Of a stretch of 64,000 nucleotides of DNA, positions 1 through 10,101 are shown piece by piece; within the stretch, counting starts at the first letter, position 1; each line of letters begins with the position of its first letter. Location: NCBI GenBank assembly GCA_018650465.1, contig JABIFY010000106.1, positions 1-64,000 of the forward strand. Direction: 5' to 3'. The stretch is from Alphaproteobacteria bacterium (lineage in GTDB: Bacteria; Pseudomonadota; Alphaproteobacteria; UBA2966). The notes under the pieces were generated by a model that saw only the letters and a program-made list of their open reading frames with translations, had not been told where the DNA came from and searched no databases. A program made the position numbers and the translations under genes.

Positions 1-244
1 GATCGAGCTGAGCTTGACCATGTCCCAAGCCGACAAAAAACCGCTCACCAACGGCAAAGTCAAAGCCCTTTTGGTCCGACCCACTCATGAAGGTTATGAC
101 CAGAAGGTTGCACTGATTGAAACAATGCCAGGGACCTACATTAGTAATGTCGAACTGCCCCTGGCCGGGCAATGGGAAGTCCGTGTTGAACTGACCGCAC
201 CCGGTGGCGAGTTCCGCTTTGCCCAACGGATTTCGGTTGATTGA
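1..244 (+). CDS. fixH: FixH family protein, C-terminal part (5' end outside window)
   Basis: Frame open to window edge; ...PTHEGYDQKVALIETMPGTYISNVELPLAGQWEVRVELTAPGGEFRFAQRI is FixH-like; directly upstream of fixI and ccoS. Confidence 0.8.
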   Translation, partial: IELSLTMSQADKKPLTNGKVKALLVRPTHEGYDQKVALIETMPGTYISNVELPLAGQWEVRVELTAPGGEFRFAQRISVD

Positions 245-309
245 TGAAGATGCCGACCTGTTCATCCGTCCGGCGTCGAGGAATACTGAATGCCCAAAAT
301 TCACTCACT

Positions 310-420
310 CCGTCATACCGCACTTGATGCGGTATCTACGCGGCTGAATCGGGCGCGGCGTGACGGAATGATACCCATAATATTCGACGCATGGACCCCG
401 TATCAAATACAGGGTGACGG
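310..420. repeat. Inverted pair of REP-like palindromic elements
   Basis: CCGTCATACCGCACTTGATGCGGTATC (310-336) and reverse complement of 394-420 (CCGTCACCCTGTATTTGATACGGGGTC) match at 19/27; resembles the alphaproteobacterial GTCATCCCGGACTTGATCCGGGATC type intergenic repeat. Confidence 0.6.
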
Positions 421-479
421 AACGTGTGTTGGCAAACACCTGACAAGACCACAAAGGACGCTCCATCAGGCGGGCGCAA

Positions 480-2888
480 ATGATGAGCAATCCTGACTGC
501 AGCCACTGCGGTCTGCCTCTTGGCTCCTTAGGTGAGGTTATTCCCGGTCCCACACCGGACCTGAATTTTTGTTGTCCGGGTTGTGCCGCGGCGCATGATC
601 TGGTTGCCGGGCTGGGACTGGATCAATATTACCAGCGCCGGGTTCTGGACAATGATGCCCGGCGGATCAAGCCAGACGACAGCCAGGATGGTCTTGAATT
701 CTCCCTGTACGTGGAAGAAAAAGAAAAGTCCGGTCATCCCCAATCAACCTTGTCTTTGGTCATAGACGGTTTTCACTGTGCCGCTTGTGGCTGGCTGATT
801 GAGCAAGTCCTGGCCCGCGATTCAAGGGTCACGTGGGGTCGCGTCAATATGACGACGCAACGCCTGAATGTCACATGGACCGGTCCGGCGACCCTCGCCA
901 ATGATATCCTCGCCCCCATCCAAACCCTGGGGTATCGGCTGTTTCCCTTTGATGTGGAGCGGGTAGAGGCCGAACGTCTTGCCCGGGAAACTGACTTGCT
1001 GAAGGCCATGGGGGTGGCCGGATTTGCGGCCGCCAATGTGATGCTGTTGTCTGTCGCCATCTGGGCCGGATACAGCCAGGGCATGGGCCCGGCGACGCGG
1101 GGGTTGATGCACTGGATCTCGGCGTTGATTGCCTTGCCAGCGGTAGTCTATGCGGGCCGGTCTTTTTTCAGATCAGCCCTGACAGCCCTGGCGGCCCGGC
1201 GCGTCAATATGGATGTGCCGATCTCATTGGCTGTGATCCTGACATCCGCCATGAGTTTGTTTCAGGTTATCACCGGGGCCGAATACGCTTACTTTGATTC
1301 CGCTGTTGGTCTGCTGTTCTTTTTGCTGATCGGGCGCTATCTGGATTCCAGGGCGCGCAGTCGGGCGCGCTCGTCGGCGGCTCATTTGCTGGCCCTGACA
1401 GCCCGGCCCGTTACTGTGATCAAGACCGATGGCACCACGATGAGTATGCGCCCGGAAGCAGTCGCGCATGGCATGACCGTTCTAACGGCAGCCGGGGAAC
1501 GCATTTCAGTTGATGGCACGGTTCTGCAAGGGGCCAGCGACATCGACCAAAGCCTGCTGACGGGTGAGACCTTGCCTGTGGCCGTGACCACGGGTGATCC
1601 CGTATATGCCGGCACATTGAATGTGGGCCAAGCCCTGCAAATTCAGGTTACCGCTTCGTCGTCAGAAACAGCCCTGGCGGAAATCGTGCGGCTGCTGGAG
1701 CAGGCAGAGGAAGGGCGTGCCCGGCATGTGGAACTGGCCGAACGAATTTCACGCCTGTATGCGCCGGTCGTGCATATCCTTGGCCTCGCCACATTTGTTG
1801 GCTGGTTGCTGGCAGGGGCGACCTGGCAAACAGCACTCCTTTATTCCATTGCCGTTCTGATCATTACCTGTCCCTGTGCCCTGGCCCTGGCTGTACCGGC
1901 CGTTCAGGTCGTGGCGGCCGGGCGCCTGATGCGTCGCGGCATTTTACTCAAATCGGCGACGGCGCTGGAACGTCTGGCCGACGTTGATGCCATAGCCTTC
2001 GACAAGACAGGGACCTTGACCATCGGCCAACCAACCTTGTCCGGAGACTATCAGACGTTTGATCTGCAATTGGCCATGAACATGGCTGCCGCCAGTCGCC
2101 ACCCACTTTCCCGTGCTCTGGTGCGGGCAGGGGCTGCTCGCGGGCTGGTCGTCGATGTAACAAAGGCCTGGACCGTTGAGGAAATCGCGGGTGGCGGATT
2201 GCAGGCGATGGTCGATGGGGAAACCTGGAAGCTTGGCAGCCAGCAGTTTTGTGCGGTGTCAGATCAATGTCTTGAACGCGCAGGGACAGCAGAAAATACA
2301 GGGCCACAACTCTGGTTTTGCCGACTTGGCCTGGAACCGGTTTGCTTCCGCTTTGAAGATGAATTGCGGACCGACGCTGACCAGGTGGTCGGGCAACTGG
2401 CCGGGATGGGCTATTATCTATCTATTCTGTCCGGCGACAGGACTGCTGCGGTTAAAGCTTTGGCGACCCGGCTTGGTCTGTTCGACTGGTTGGCCGAGCT
2501 GTCCCCGGGGGACAAATATCAATGGCTGACGGATAAAGCAGCGAAGGGCCAAAAGGTCTTGATGGTTGGTGATGGCTTGAATGATGCGCCCGCCCTCGCT
2601 GCAGCCCATGTATCCCTGTCGCCAGCAACAGCAGCAGATATCAGCCAGGCAGCGTCGGATGCGGTGTTCCAGGGAGATAAATTACTGCCGGTGCAGGAGG
2701 TTTTGACAGTCGCTAAACGTGCACAGACGATCATTTGGCAAAATATCGGTTTTGCCTTTGTCTACAATGGCATATGTATACCATTTGCTGTCGCCGGGAT
2801 GGTCACACCCCTGTTTGCGGCGGCAGCCATGTCTATTTCCTCAATTATAGTCTTGACGAACAGCCTCAGATTAGGGAAGATTCAATAG
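480..2888 (+). CDS. fixI: Cu-transporting P1B-type ATPase for cbb3 oxidase assembly
   Basis: N-terminal Cys-rich CSHCGLP...CCPGC, HMA GFHCAACG, ITCPCALALAVP, DKTGTLT, GDGLNDAPAL. Confidence 0.95.
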   Translation: MMSNPDCSHCGLPLGSLGEVIPGPTPDLNFCCPGCAAAHDLVAGLGLDQYYQRRVLDNDARRIKPDDSQDGLEFSLYVEEKEKSGHPQSTLSLVIDGFHCAACGWLIEQVLARDSRVTWGRVNMTTQRLNVTWTGPATLANDILAPIQTLGYRLFPFDVERVEAERLARETDLLKAMGVAGFAAANVMLLSVAIWAGYSQGMGPATRGLMHWISALIALPAVVYAGRSFFRSALTALAARRVNMDVPISLAVILTSAMSLFQVITGAEYAYFDSAVGLLFFLLIGRYLDSRARSRARSSAAHLLALTARPVTVIKTDGTTMSMRPEAVAHGMTVLTAAGERISVDGTVLQGASDIDQSLLTGETLPVAVTTGDPVYAGTLNVGQALQIQVTASSSETALAEIVRLLEQAEEGRARHVELAERISRLYAPVVHILGLATFVGWLLAGATWQTALLYSIAVLIITCPCALALAVPAVQVVAAGRLMRRGILLKSATALERLADVDAIAFDKTGTLTIGQPTLSGDYQTFDLQLAMNMAAASRHPLSRALVRAGAARGLVVDVTKAWTVEEIAGGGLQAMVDGETWKLGSQQFCAVSDQCLERAGTAENTGPQLWFCRLGLEPVCFRFEDELRTDADQVVGQLAGMGYYLSILSGDRTAAVKALATRLGLFDWLAELSPGDKYQWLTDKAAKGQKVLMVGDGLNDAPALAAAHVSLSPATAADISQAASDAVFQGDKLLPVQEVLTVAKRAQTIIWQNIGFAFVYNGICIPFAVAGMVTPLFAAAAMSISSIIVLTNSLRLGKIQ

Positions 2889-2947
2889 TCACAGCCGAAA
2901 ATAGTATGCAATGGTGGGAACCACATTTAGTAGACGGGGCGAATAAC

Positions 2948-3118
2948 ATGGAAAATCTTGTATATTTAATTGTAATTGCTCTGGGTTTGGGTGGATTGGG
3001 CATCTTCGGCCTGTTCTGGTCAATCCGCAGCAGCCAGTATTCTGACATGGACGGTGCGGCAAACCGAATTCTTTATGATGACGAATTTGACTCGACACCA
3101 AAAGCTGGCGCTGAATAA
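2948..3118 (+). CDS. ccoS: cbb3-type cytochrome oxidase assembly protein CcoS/FixS
   Basis: MENLVYLIVIALGLGGLGIFGLFWSIRSSQYSDMDGAANRILYDDE, typical short single-TM CcoS. Confidence 0.9.
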   Translation: MENLVYLIVIALGLGGLGIFGLFWSIRSSQYSDMDGAANRILYDDEFDSTPKAGAE

Positions 3119-3191
3119 GCCGGTCCGGATAGATTGTCAGATTTAAGCGACTGAAAATCAATTTTCGGTTGAAGATGTTGGTGTATCTGTG

Positions 3192-3236
3192 TCTGCTATT
3201 ATCTTTTCTGCTATTATCTTTTCTGCCATTATCTTT
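3192..3236. repeat. 15-bp tandem repeat, 3 copies
   Basis: tctgctattatcttt / tctgctattatcttt / tctgccattatcttt, perfect except one base. Confidence 0.9.
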
Positions 3237-3374
3237 CAAGACTGATATTTTCTTTATTTTTCAGTGCTTTAATTCTGCATAGATACTTTCGATCAAATTT
3301 CCACTTAACCTTAAAATTGCAGGGATATTTATCCTGGCCCTTTCGTTCGTCTTTTTGCCTCTCTATGATCTAAG

Positions 3375-3401
3375 AGCTATTCCGGTTTAAACGGAATAGC
3401 T
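3375..3401. terminator. Intergenic hairpin, possible terminator after ccoS
   Basis: AGCTATTCCG-gtttaaa-CGGAATAGCT perfect 10-bp stem; weak T-run. Confidence 0.4.
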
Positions 3402-3523
3402 TCTACTTTGTTTGTTAGCGCATACCATGGGTTTGAAGTAACGCTGCGTTTCCGTGAAACCCGGAAACGCTCAAGTCAATGACTTTGACTGGACGGGCCA
3501 GACCAGGCCTTTGGGGAATTTGA

Positions 3524-4327
3524 ATGACGGCTACTGACGTTGATACCAAGGGTGCCTCTGGACCATTAACAATTTCGGTCGACGACCCCTGGTTATGGCT
3601 GGCAGCTGGCTGGCGGGACCTTGCCAAGGCGCCTCGTCTCAGTCTGGCCTATGGCGCGATTTTTTCCTTTGGCAGCCTCGGTTTTGTTTCCGGGCTGATC
3701 TGGTTGGACCTGCTTTATTTGTTATTGCCTCTTGGCGCCGGTTTCATGTTGGTTGGCCCCATTTTGGCCATTGGCCTTTATGAAGGCAGTCGCCGCCTTG
3801 AGGTGGGTGAAAGCGTCGGTTTTTTTGATGTTCTGAACGGCTGCCGGGAAAGCCTGCCACGCATAATGTGGGCCGGTGGCGGGCTAGGGCTGGTGATGTT
3901 TGCCTGGATGCAAATCGCCGCCTTGTTATTCATGCTGTTTTTCGGTGATGGCCATTACCCGTCCGAGCCCCACCTGATGTTCGAAATGCTGTTTTATTCG
4001 CCACGCGGGCTGGCATTTGTTTTTGTTGGCACGTCAATCGGTGCCGTGATTGCCTTCGTGGTCTTCGCTTTCAGTGCGGTTTCCATGCCTTTGTTGATGG
4101 AACGCGATGTCGACTTCATTGCCGCTGGCAAGATCAGTTTTGATGCGGTGCGCTATAATTTGCGGCCCATGTTGCTCTGGGCGGCCCTGATCGGGCTGTT
4201 TACCGCGACCGGCATCGTTACACTGTTTCTTGGCCTGATTATTTGCTTCCCATTGATCGGGCACAGTACCTGGCACGCCTATCGTGCCCTGGTACCACGA
4301 GAGGTACCAGGAGAAGGCCAGGCTTAA
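3524..4327 (+). CDS. DUF2189-like integral membrane protein
   Basis: Multi-TM protein; DDPWLWLAAGWRDLAKAPRLSLAYGAIF N-terminus, MPLLMERDVDFIAAGKISFDAVRYN, WHAYRALV end typical of DUF2189. Confidence 0.8.
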   Translation: MTATDVDTKGASGPLTISVDDPWLWLAAGWRDLAKAPRLSLAYGAIFSFGSLGFVSGLIWLDLLYLLLPLGAGFMLVGPILAIGLYEGSRRLEVGESVGFFDVLNGCRESLPRIMWAGGGLGLVMFAWMQIAALLFMLFFGDGHYPSEPHLMFEMLFYSPRGLAFVFVGTSIGAVIAFVVFAFSAVSMPLLMERDVDFIAAGKISFDAVRYNLRPMLLWAALIGLFTATGIVTLFLGLIICFPLIGHSTWHAYRALVPREVPGEGQA

Positions 4328-6153
4328 CCTGCTTCGCGGGACGCTCTCTTGCGCTCGTGTGGCAACAGCAGGCGTTTGCGCAGTCGAATTGATTTAGGCG
4401 TAACTTCAACCAGTTCATCATCCTGAATATAAGTCAGAGCTGCTTCCAGAGCCATTTGACGGTGCGGGCTGAGGCGAACCGCTTCGTCTTTGCCGGACGA
4501 GCGCATATTCGTCAGCGCCTTTACCTTCATGGGGTTCACATCAAGATCGCCGGTGCGGGCATTTTCACCAATGATCATGCCCTGATAAACAGGAATACCC
4601 GATGTTATAAACAGGTCGCCACGATCTTCCAGGTTCCACAAGGCAAAGGGAACGGAATTTCCTTGCTCGGTTGATACCAGAACGCCATTTTGGCGACGCG
4701 GCACATCACCACGCGAGGGGGCATAGGCATGGAACACACGGTTCATGACGCCGGTACCACGGGTATCGGTCATGAATTCAGGGTGATAGCCGATGAGGCC
4801 ACGGGTGGGGACATGCAAAATAATGCGGGTCTTGCTGCCACCGGAAGGGCGCATGTCGAGAAGTTCGGCGCGTCGGACGCCAAGTTTTTCCATAACGACG
4901 CCTGAATATTCATCATCCACATCGATCTGGACTTCTTCAACAGGTTCAAGGCGCTGGCCCGTTTGTGGATCGCTTTTGAACATCACGCGGGGACGGCTGA
5001 TCGACAACTCAAAGCCTTCGCGGCGCATGGTTTCGATTAACACACCCAACTGCAATTCACCGCGTCCGCCAACTTCAAAGGCGTCTCCGGATTCAGTTTC
5101 GGTGATCTTGATGGCGACGTTGCCCTCGGCTTCACGTTCCAGGCGATCCCGCAACATACGGGATGTAACCTTGGAGCCTTCTTGGCCAGCCAGCGGCGAA
5201 TCATTGACCGAAAATGTCATCGCAAGGGTTGGTGGATCAATCGGCTGGGCGACCAGAGCGTCGGTGATTTCCATGGCACACAGGGTATCAGCCACTGTGG
5301 CTTTGGTCAGACCGGCAATGGCGACGATGTCACCGGGGCCAGCTTCATCAACAGAGACCCGCTCAATGCCGTGGAAGGCCATAAGTTTGGAAATGCGGGC
5401 TTCCTGAAGCAGGGTGCCATCTGCGCTGATGGCCTTGATGACGTCATTGCGTTTGATCGTGCCTTGCGCGATCCGGCCCGTCAAAACACGGCCCAGAAAA
5501 TCGTCGCGCTCCAGCGTAGTTGCCAGCATGGCGAATGGCAGGGCAGCGGTTTCAGGTGTGGCTGATGCCGGCGCCTTCACGTGGCTCAGGATCAGATCAA
5601 ACAGCGGATCAAGGTTGTCCTTGGGGCCTTCGGGTGTTTCCGCGGCCCAGCCTTCCTTGGCGGAGGCAAACAACATGGGGAATTCAAGCTGTTCATCGTT
5701 GGCATCCAGGGCGACAAACAAATCAAAACATTCGTCATGAACTTCGTGATGGCGGGCGTCGGGACGGTCAGCCTTGTTGACCACAACAATCGGGTTCAGG
5801 CCCAGGCCCAGCGCTTTGGCTGTGACAAACTTGGTTTGCGGCATCGGGCCTTCAGCAGCGTCGACCAGGACAACGACACCATCAACCATGCTGAGGATAC
5901 GCTCAACCTCACCACCGAAGTCGGCGTGACCGGGGGTGTCGATAATGTTGATGCGTACATCGCCGCGCACAACGGAGGTACATTTGGACAGAATGGTAAT
6001 GCCGCGTTCTTTCTCCAGATCATTGGAGTCCATGACGCGTTCATCCACTTTCTGGTTGTCGCGAAAGGTGCCTGATTGGCGCAGCAGTTGGTCAACCATG
6101 GTTGTTTTGCCATGATCAACGTGTGCGATGATCGCAATATTACGCAGTTCCAT
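4324..6153 (-). CDS. typA: Ribosome-associated GTPase TypA/BipA
   Basis: [39 protein letters not shown]; elongation-factor-like domains. Confidence 0.97.
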   Translation of the reverse strand: MELRNIAIIAHVDHGKTTMVDQLLRQSGTFRDNQKVDERVMDSNDLEKERGITILSKCTSVVRGDVRINIIDTPGHADFGGEVERILSMVDGVVVLVDAAEGPMPQTKFVTAKALGLGLNPIVVVNKADRPDARHHEVHDECFDLFVALDANDEQLEFPMLFASAKEGWAAETPEGPKDNLDPLFDLILSHVKAPASATPETAALPFAMLATTLERDDFLGRVLTGRIAQGTIKRNDVIKAISADGTLLQEARISKLMAFHGIERVSVDEAGPGDIVAIAGLTKATVADTLCAMEITDALVAQPIDPPTLAMTFSVNDSPLAGQEGSKVTSRMLRDRLEREAEGNVAIKITETESGDAFEVGGRGELQLGVLIETMRREGFELSISRPRVMFKSDPQTGQRLEPVEEVQIDVDDEYSGVVMEKLGVRRAELLDMRPSGGSKTRIILHVPTRGLIGYHPEFMTDTRGTGVMNRVFHAYAPSRGDVPRRQNGVLVSTEQGNSVPFALWNLEDRGDLFITSGIPVYQGMIIGENARTGDLDVNPMKVKALTNMRSSGKDEAVRLSPHRQMALEAALTYIQDDELVEVTPKSIRLRKRLLLPHERKRASREAG

Positions 6154-6274
6154 CTTGTATCCCGGATATAAAAGTAAAGCGCAGGGGCCGAACTAAATGT
6201 CCAGACCCCCGCGCAGTTGGCGGCTATATACAGGGTATAGTCCTGGAAAGCAAAGAAATATTGCAGTGCATCAA

Positions 6275-7066
6275 TTAACCATAACTGGCGGACATGCCAA
6301 GGGCCGGGTCCATCTGGGTGCCATAGGGCGGGATAGGGTAGCGTAAACCCACTTTTCCAAGGGCCCGCAAGCCTTCAATACCGCGGACAAACTCGTCTGG
6401 CGGCATGGCCAGCAACATTTCATCATCGGCAACACCGCCATAGCGACGCTCGGCAAAACAGGGAATGGAAATGGATGTTTCCCTGGTCGCCAGGGCACGC
6501 CCCCACGAATCTGAACAGGCACTTTCGCCCGTGATTGTCATGTCATAGCGTTTGTAGCGCTGATGTTGCAGCCCGTTCACAAACAAGATGGTCTGGGCCG
6601 GGTTGGCGTAGAACAAAACGATATCCGGCGGGTCGAGCCTCGCGGAACGCAGGGGGGAGACGCACAAACCCTGATATTTCGCCTCAACCCGGATCATTTC
6701 ATCCTGATGAGCCTTTGACGCATCGCGATTGCCAAACCAGACACCGTCCATGGCTTCACCAGACAGATAGTTCTCGCCAGGCTCGTTCAGACCAACAATA
6801 CCGCCGCAGTTACTGCCCATGCGCGTGTTTTCATGCACGATGCCGAGCGTAAAACCGGCTGTGCGGGACTGGCCAACCATTTGGCACATGGTGAAATGAA
6901 AGTCTTTGGTGGGGGAGCGCAATCCCTTGATCTTGTTCATTTGATCGACGTCTTCAAAGAGTTTCATGCCGATGGGGATGGTTCGGATGCGCAGCGTTTC
7001 AATCAACTCCCGTGACAGCTCTTTCAGATTTGCGGCACTGGTATCAAAGTCATTGCTCTGGCTCAT
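6275..7066 (-). CDS. DUF169 domain-containing protein
   Basis: RTIPIGMKLFEDVDQM..., CQMVGQSRTAGFTLGI, GSNCGGIVGLNEPGE resemble DUF169; start taken at MSQSNDFDTS. Confidence 0.7.
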   Translation of the reverse strand: MSQSNDFDTSAANLKELSRELIETLRIRTIPIGMKLFEDVDQMNKIKGLRSPTKDFHFTMCQMVGQSRTAGFTLGIVHENTRMGSNCGGIVGLNEPGENYLSGEAMDGVWFGNRDASKAHQDEMIRVEAKYQGLCVSPLRSARLDPPDIVLFYANPAQTILFVNGLQHQRYKRYDMTITGESACSDSWGRALATRETSISIPCFAERRYGGVADDEMLLAMPPDEFVRGIEGLRALGKVGLRYPIPPYGTQMDPALGMSASYG

Positions 7067-7244
7067 GGTTTGATCTTTCTTTCCGGTTTTTGCTGTCCTC
7101 ATGAAACAGGAAAGCCAGAGGCCCGGCAAGTCATGTCAGGGCAAGTCATGTCAAGGCGAGGCATGGCAAGTGGTGGGCAAGCAAGGAGCGGTCTTCTCCG
7201 GGATCAGATTGATGTGCTAACGTCAAAATTAAAGGGAGATCATC

Positions 7245-8009
7245 ATGCGCTTGCGGCAATTTGTATTTGTAGCTGAAAAATTGGAACCAGCGATTGAGGA
7301 AATCAGTTCGGTTCTGGGTATCGAAGTCTGTTACCGGGACCCGGGGGTCGCCAAGTTCGGTCTTGAAAACGCCCTGTTTGCAGTGGGCGGCAATTTCCTT
7401 GAAATTGTGGCCCCGACCGAAGACGGCACAGCCGCCGGTCGCTATCTGGAACGCCGAAGCGGCGATGGTGGCTATATGGTGATCCTGCATTGCGACGACG
7501 CGGTTGCCCAGCGGAACCGCATCAAGTCCTTGGGCATTCGAGATGTCTGGAGCCATGATGGCCCCGAGGCATATGCGACACACTTTCATCCAGCGGACAC
7601 CGGCGGTGCAATTTTGTCCATTGATTCCATGGCTTCTGCATCTGATTATCATGTCGAGATGGCCAGCTGGGAATGGGCCGGGCCTGTCTGGCAACAACAT
7701 GTCGACACGACGACCACCAATGCCATTGTGGGCCTGGAACTTCAGGCCGAGGACCCTGACGCCCTGGCCAAAACCTGGTCCGATGTCGTAGACAAACCTT
7801 TGGCACTGCGGGCACATGCGCCGTGCATCGGTCTGGATAACGCCATGCTCAGCTTCGTCAAAGCCAAGGACGGTCGCGGCCCCGGCGTGGGTGGATTATT
7901 GCTGCAACCACAAAACCGGACAGCGATCATGGCCGAAGCCAACAAACGCGGGCAGCAAACCGGTGACAATAGTTTCATGCTGTGCGGGATGCGCGTGACG
8001 TTGATGTAG
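7245..8009 (+). CDS. VOC/glyoxalase-like family protein
   Basis: MRLRQFVFVAEKLEPAIEEISSVLG...NALFAVGGNFLEIVAPTEDGTAAGRYLERR; two-module VOC pattern. Confidence 0.75.
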   Translation: MRLRQFVFVAEKLEPAIEEISSVLGIEVCYRDPGVAKFGLENALFAVGGNFLEIVAPTEDGTAAGRYLERRSGDGGYMVILHCDDAVAQRNRIKSLGIRDVWSHDGPEAYATHFHPADTGGAILSIDSMASASDYHVEMASWEWAGPVWQQHVDTTTTNAIVGLELQAEDPDALAKTWSDVVDKPLALRAHAPCIGLDNAMLSFVKAKDGRGPGVGGLLLQPQNRTAIMAEANKRGQQTGDNSFMLCGMRVTLM

Positions 8010-8018
8010 TGTCCGCGA

Positions 8019-8492
8019 TCAAGTCAGCGGTTCGAGATCGCTTTCCAAAACGGCTTCACGAATTTCTACAGGTGTTGGTGCGGCTTCGGCGCGGGCCGCG
8101 TGGCGCAGCAATGTCGTCAAGGTGATGGACTGCAAGGTGGCGCGGGTCAGGTCTTCGATTTCATCTCCAACCATTTGCAGAGCCCGGCCGATGCCGGTAC
8201 CCACACTGGCACCGGAAACTTCAAAATCCGAAGCGAGGTTATCTTCGAACAGGGCGACCACATCATACAGGGTGATACGGTTGGGATTGGCAGAAAATTT
8301 ATACCCACCCCCGGCCCCACGGACCGATTGGATCAAGCCAGCGCGGACCAACTGACGCATAACCTTGGCCAGGTGGTGCACAGATATATCATAAGCTTCG
8401 GCAATTTCGCCGGTGGCCAGCTGGACCTCAGGATCACGAGCCAGCTCCAGAACGGCGAACAAGGCGAAGGTTGTTGATTTCTGGATTTTCAC
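8019..8492 (-). CDS. Rrf2 family transcriptional regulator without cysteines
   Basis: MKIQKSTTFALFAVLELARDPEVQLATGEIAEAYDISVHHLAKVMRQLVRAGLIQSVRGAGGGYKF wHTH typical of Rrf2; no Cys in translation. Confidence 0.85.
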   Translation of the reverse strand: MKIQKSTTFALFAVLELARDPEVQLATGEIAEAYDISVHHLAKVMRQLVRAGLIQSVRGAGGGYKFSANPNRITLYDVVALFEDNLASDFEVSGASVGTGIGRALQMVGDEIEDLTRATLQSITLTTLLRHAARAEAAPTPVEIREAVLESDLEPLT

Positions 8493-8998
8493 AATACTGC
8501 CCCATCGTCATCGTCCAGGGAAAACTCCAGCTGGACATAGGGGCCTGCCGTCATGCCGAGACTGCGAAAAAATGACAGGTTCAGGGTATCGCGGCGGGAG
8601 ACATTGGTCCGCACACTGGCGACGCCGTCGCTGCGAAAGTGGCTGAACATGGCTTGTACCAGGACACTGCCCACACGATGTTCGCGCACGTCCGCTGTAA
8701 CACCCAAGCCAAAAACCCAGCCACAAGGGGGCGAGCCAAATTCCCAGGCCCGGACCTCACCAAGGGCAAAGCCAACAGTTTCTCCCGCCAGGTCCGCGAC
8801 CAGCAAATAGCGCTGGTTATCTTCAACACCAACATACTGGTTAAAAATATCTTGCCAGTAGTCAGGTTTTGAAACCCCGCTGGTCTCGGTGTCGAGGTCG
8901 ACGATGCGTTGGTAATCTCCGGCCATTGCCTGCCTGATCGCCAAAGATGGCGAGGGGGTGGCGAGGGTATCAGGTATTTCGGTATCAGAATGCGACAT
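8489..8998 (-). CDS. GNAT family N-acetyltransferase
   Basis: LGVTADVREHRVGSVLVQAMFSHFRSDGVASVRTNVSRRDTLNLSFFRSLGM. Confidence 0.8.
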   Translation of the reverse strand: MSHSDTEIPDTLATPSPSLAIRQAMAGDYQRIVDLDTETSGVSKPDYWQDIFNQYVGVEDNQRYLLVADLAGETVGFALGEVRAWEFGSPPCGWVFGLGVTADVREHRVGSVLVQAMFSHFRSDGVASVRTNVSRRDTLNLSFFRSLGMTAGPYVQLEFSLDDDDGAVL

Positions 8999-9074
8999 AA
9001 GGGTGATTATATTCCTTTTTTATGCGATACCAAGTCCCTGATTACAATGATTACAAACCGTGGTTTTTCGATAC

Positions 9075-9482
9075 TTATTCCGGAACGACAGCTGTCACTT
9101 CAAGCTCGATCTTGCCTGGGTTATCCAGCAGGTCGACGACAAAGATCATGCTCATGGCAGGAAAATGGCTGCCCATGAGTTCTTTCCAGATTTTGCCGAT
9201 ATCCCGGCGAGCGGCCATATAGGCCGGTTTGTCACAGCAAAATGCCGTCATGCGACAGATATGTTCAGGCTTGCCACCGGCTTCGGCGAGAATGGCAATA
9301 ATATTCAGTAAGGCCTGGCGAAACTGGGGTGCGATTTCTTCTGATTCGAAAACCTGTTCAGCGGTCCAGCCGACCTGACCAGCGAGGAAAACAAGTCTGC
9401 CGGGCTTGGCGGCGATACCGTTGGAATAACCGATAGCCGGTTTCCAGCCTTCGGGAAGAAGTACGTCGTGGGGTGTTGTCAT
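9075..9482 (-). CDS. RidA family protein
   Basis: GIAAKPGRLVFLAGQVGWTAE...QFRQALLNIIAILAEAGGKPEHICRMTAF...MSMIFVVDLLDNPGKIELEVTAVVP. Confidence 0.9.
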   Translation of the reverse strand: MTTPHDVLLPEGWKPAIGYSNGIAAKPGRLVFLAGQVGWTAEQVFESEEIAPQFRQALLNIIAILAEAGGKPEHICRMTAFCCDKPAYMAARRDIGKIWKELMGSHFPAMSMIFVVDLLDNPGKIELEVTAVVPE

Positions 9483-9532
9483 TATTTTGTTTCCTTATGG
9501 TCATTTTTCCTGATCAGGAACCTTTGCACTCG

Positions 9533-9559
9533 GTCACTCCGGGGCAAGCCCGGAGTGAC
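9533..9559. repeat. REP-like perfect palindrome
   Basis: GTCACTCCGGG-gcaag-CCCGGAGTGAC, 11-bp perfect arms, same family as 19952-20048. Confidence 0.75.
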
Positions 9560-9582
9560 GAGGTGTATGGATTTGGTTCCCC

Positions 9583-10101
9583 TCATTCCTGTAACATGGG
9601 CGGGTCCATATCTTCGTCCCAGTCGTGCTCGGGCTTGGGATATTTTTCCAGCCATTTGTGCAGCCACTCAATATGTTCACGCTCTTCCAGTGCCATTTCC
9701 GTGGACAGGCTGCGAACCTGTTCGTCTGTTGTATTGTCGGCAATGCGCTGGAAAAAGTCGGCGGCGCGTTCTTCAGCTTTTAAGGACATGGTCAGGGCGT
9801 GGTGCGGCGTCATCATGTAATGTGCCTCCATGTCGACGACAGCTTCGGGTGACTGGCCACCTTCCCATTTATATTCCCAAGGTGCGATATGCGGGATCGG
9901 CGTGTCGCCTGCCTTGTCATCGATCTTGGTGATGTGCTTGCCTTCGATTTCGGCCAGTTTGTGGAACAGTTCAGCCACTTCGGTGTTGTTGTGCACTTCC
10001 ATCTGTTCTGCAAGATCGGCGTATTGCGAGGCTGCTTCAGCTTCCAGCGCGTGAGCATGGGCGAGAAACTCACCGATGTTGTTAATATCCAGGGTACTCA
10101 T
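9583..10101 (-). CDS. Rubrerythrin-type ferritin-like diiron protein
   Basis: Two ExxH motifs (EGKH, EREH) in four-helix context; start overlaps korB stop. Confidence 0.75.
   Translation of the reverse strand: MSTLDINNIGEFLAHAHALEAEAASQYADLAEQMEVHNNTEVAELFHKLAEIEGKHITKIDDKAGDTPIPHIAPWEYKWEGGQSPEAVVDMEAHYMMTPHHALTMSLKAEERAADFFQRIADNTTDEQVRSLSTEMALEEREHIEWLHKWLEKYPKPEHDWDEDMDPPMLQE

Noticed and set aside
2889-3239. 116-aa minus-strand ORF with KDNGRKDNSRKDNSR repeats
   Set aside because: The repeats are just translation of the 15-bp DNA tandem repeat; overlaps ccoS antisense.
4793-5407. 204-aa plus-strand ORF opposite typA
   Set aside because: Ser/Arg-rich shadow translation of a conserved gene.
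7125-7160. Repeated ggcaagtcatgtca near the DUF169/VOC spacer
   Set aside because: Only two short copies, no dyad; considered local duplication without further support.
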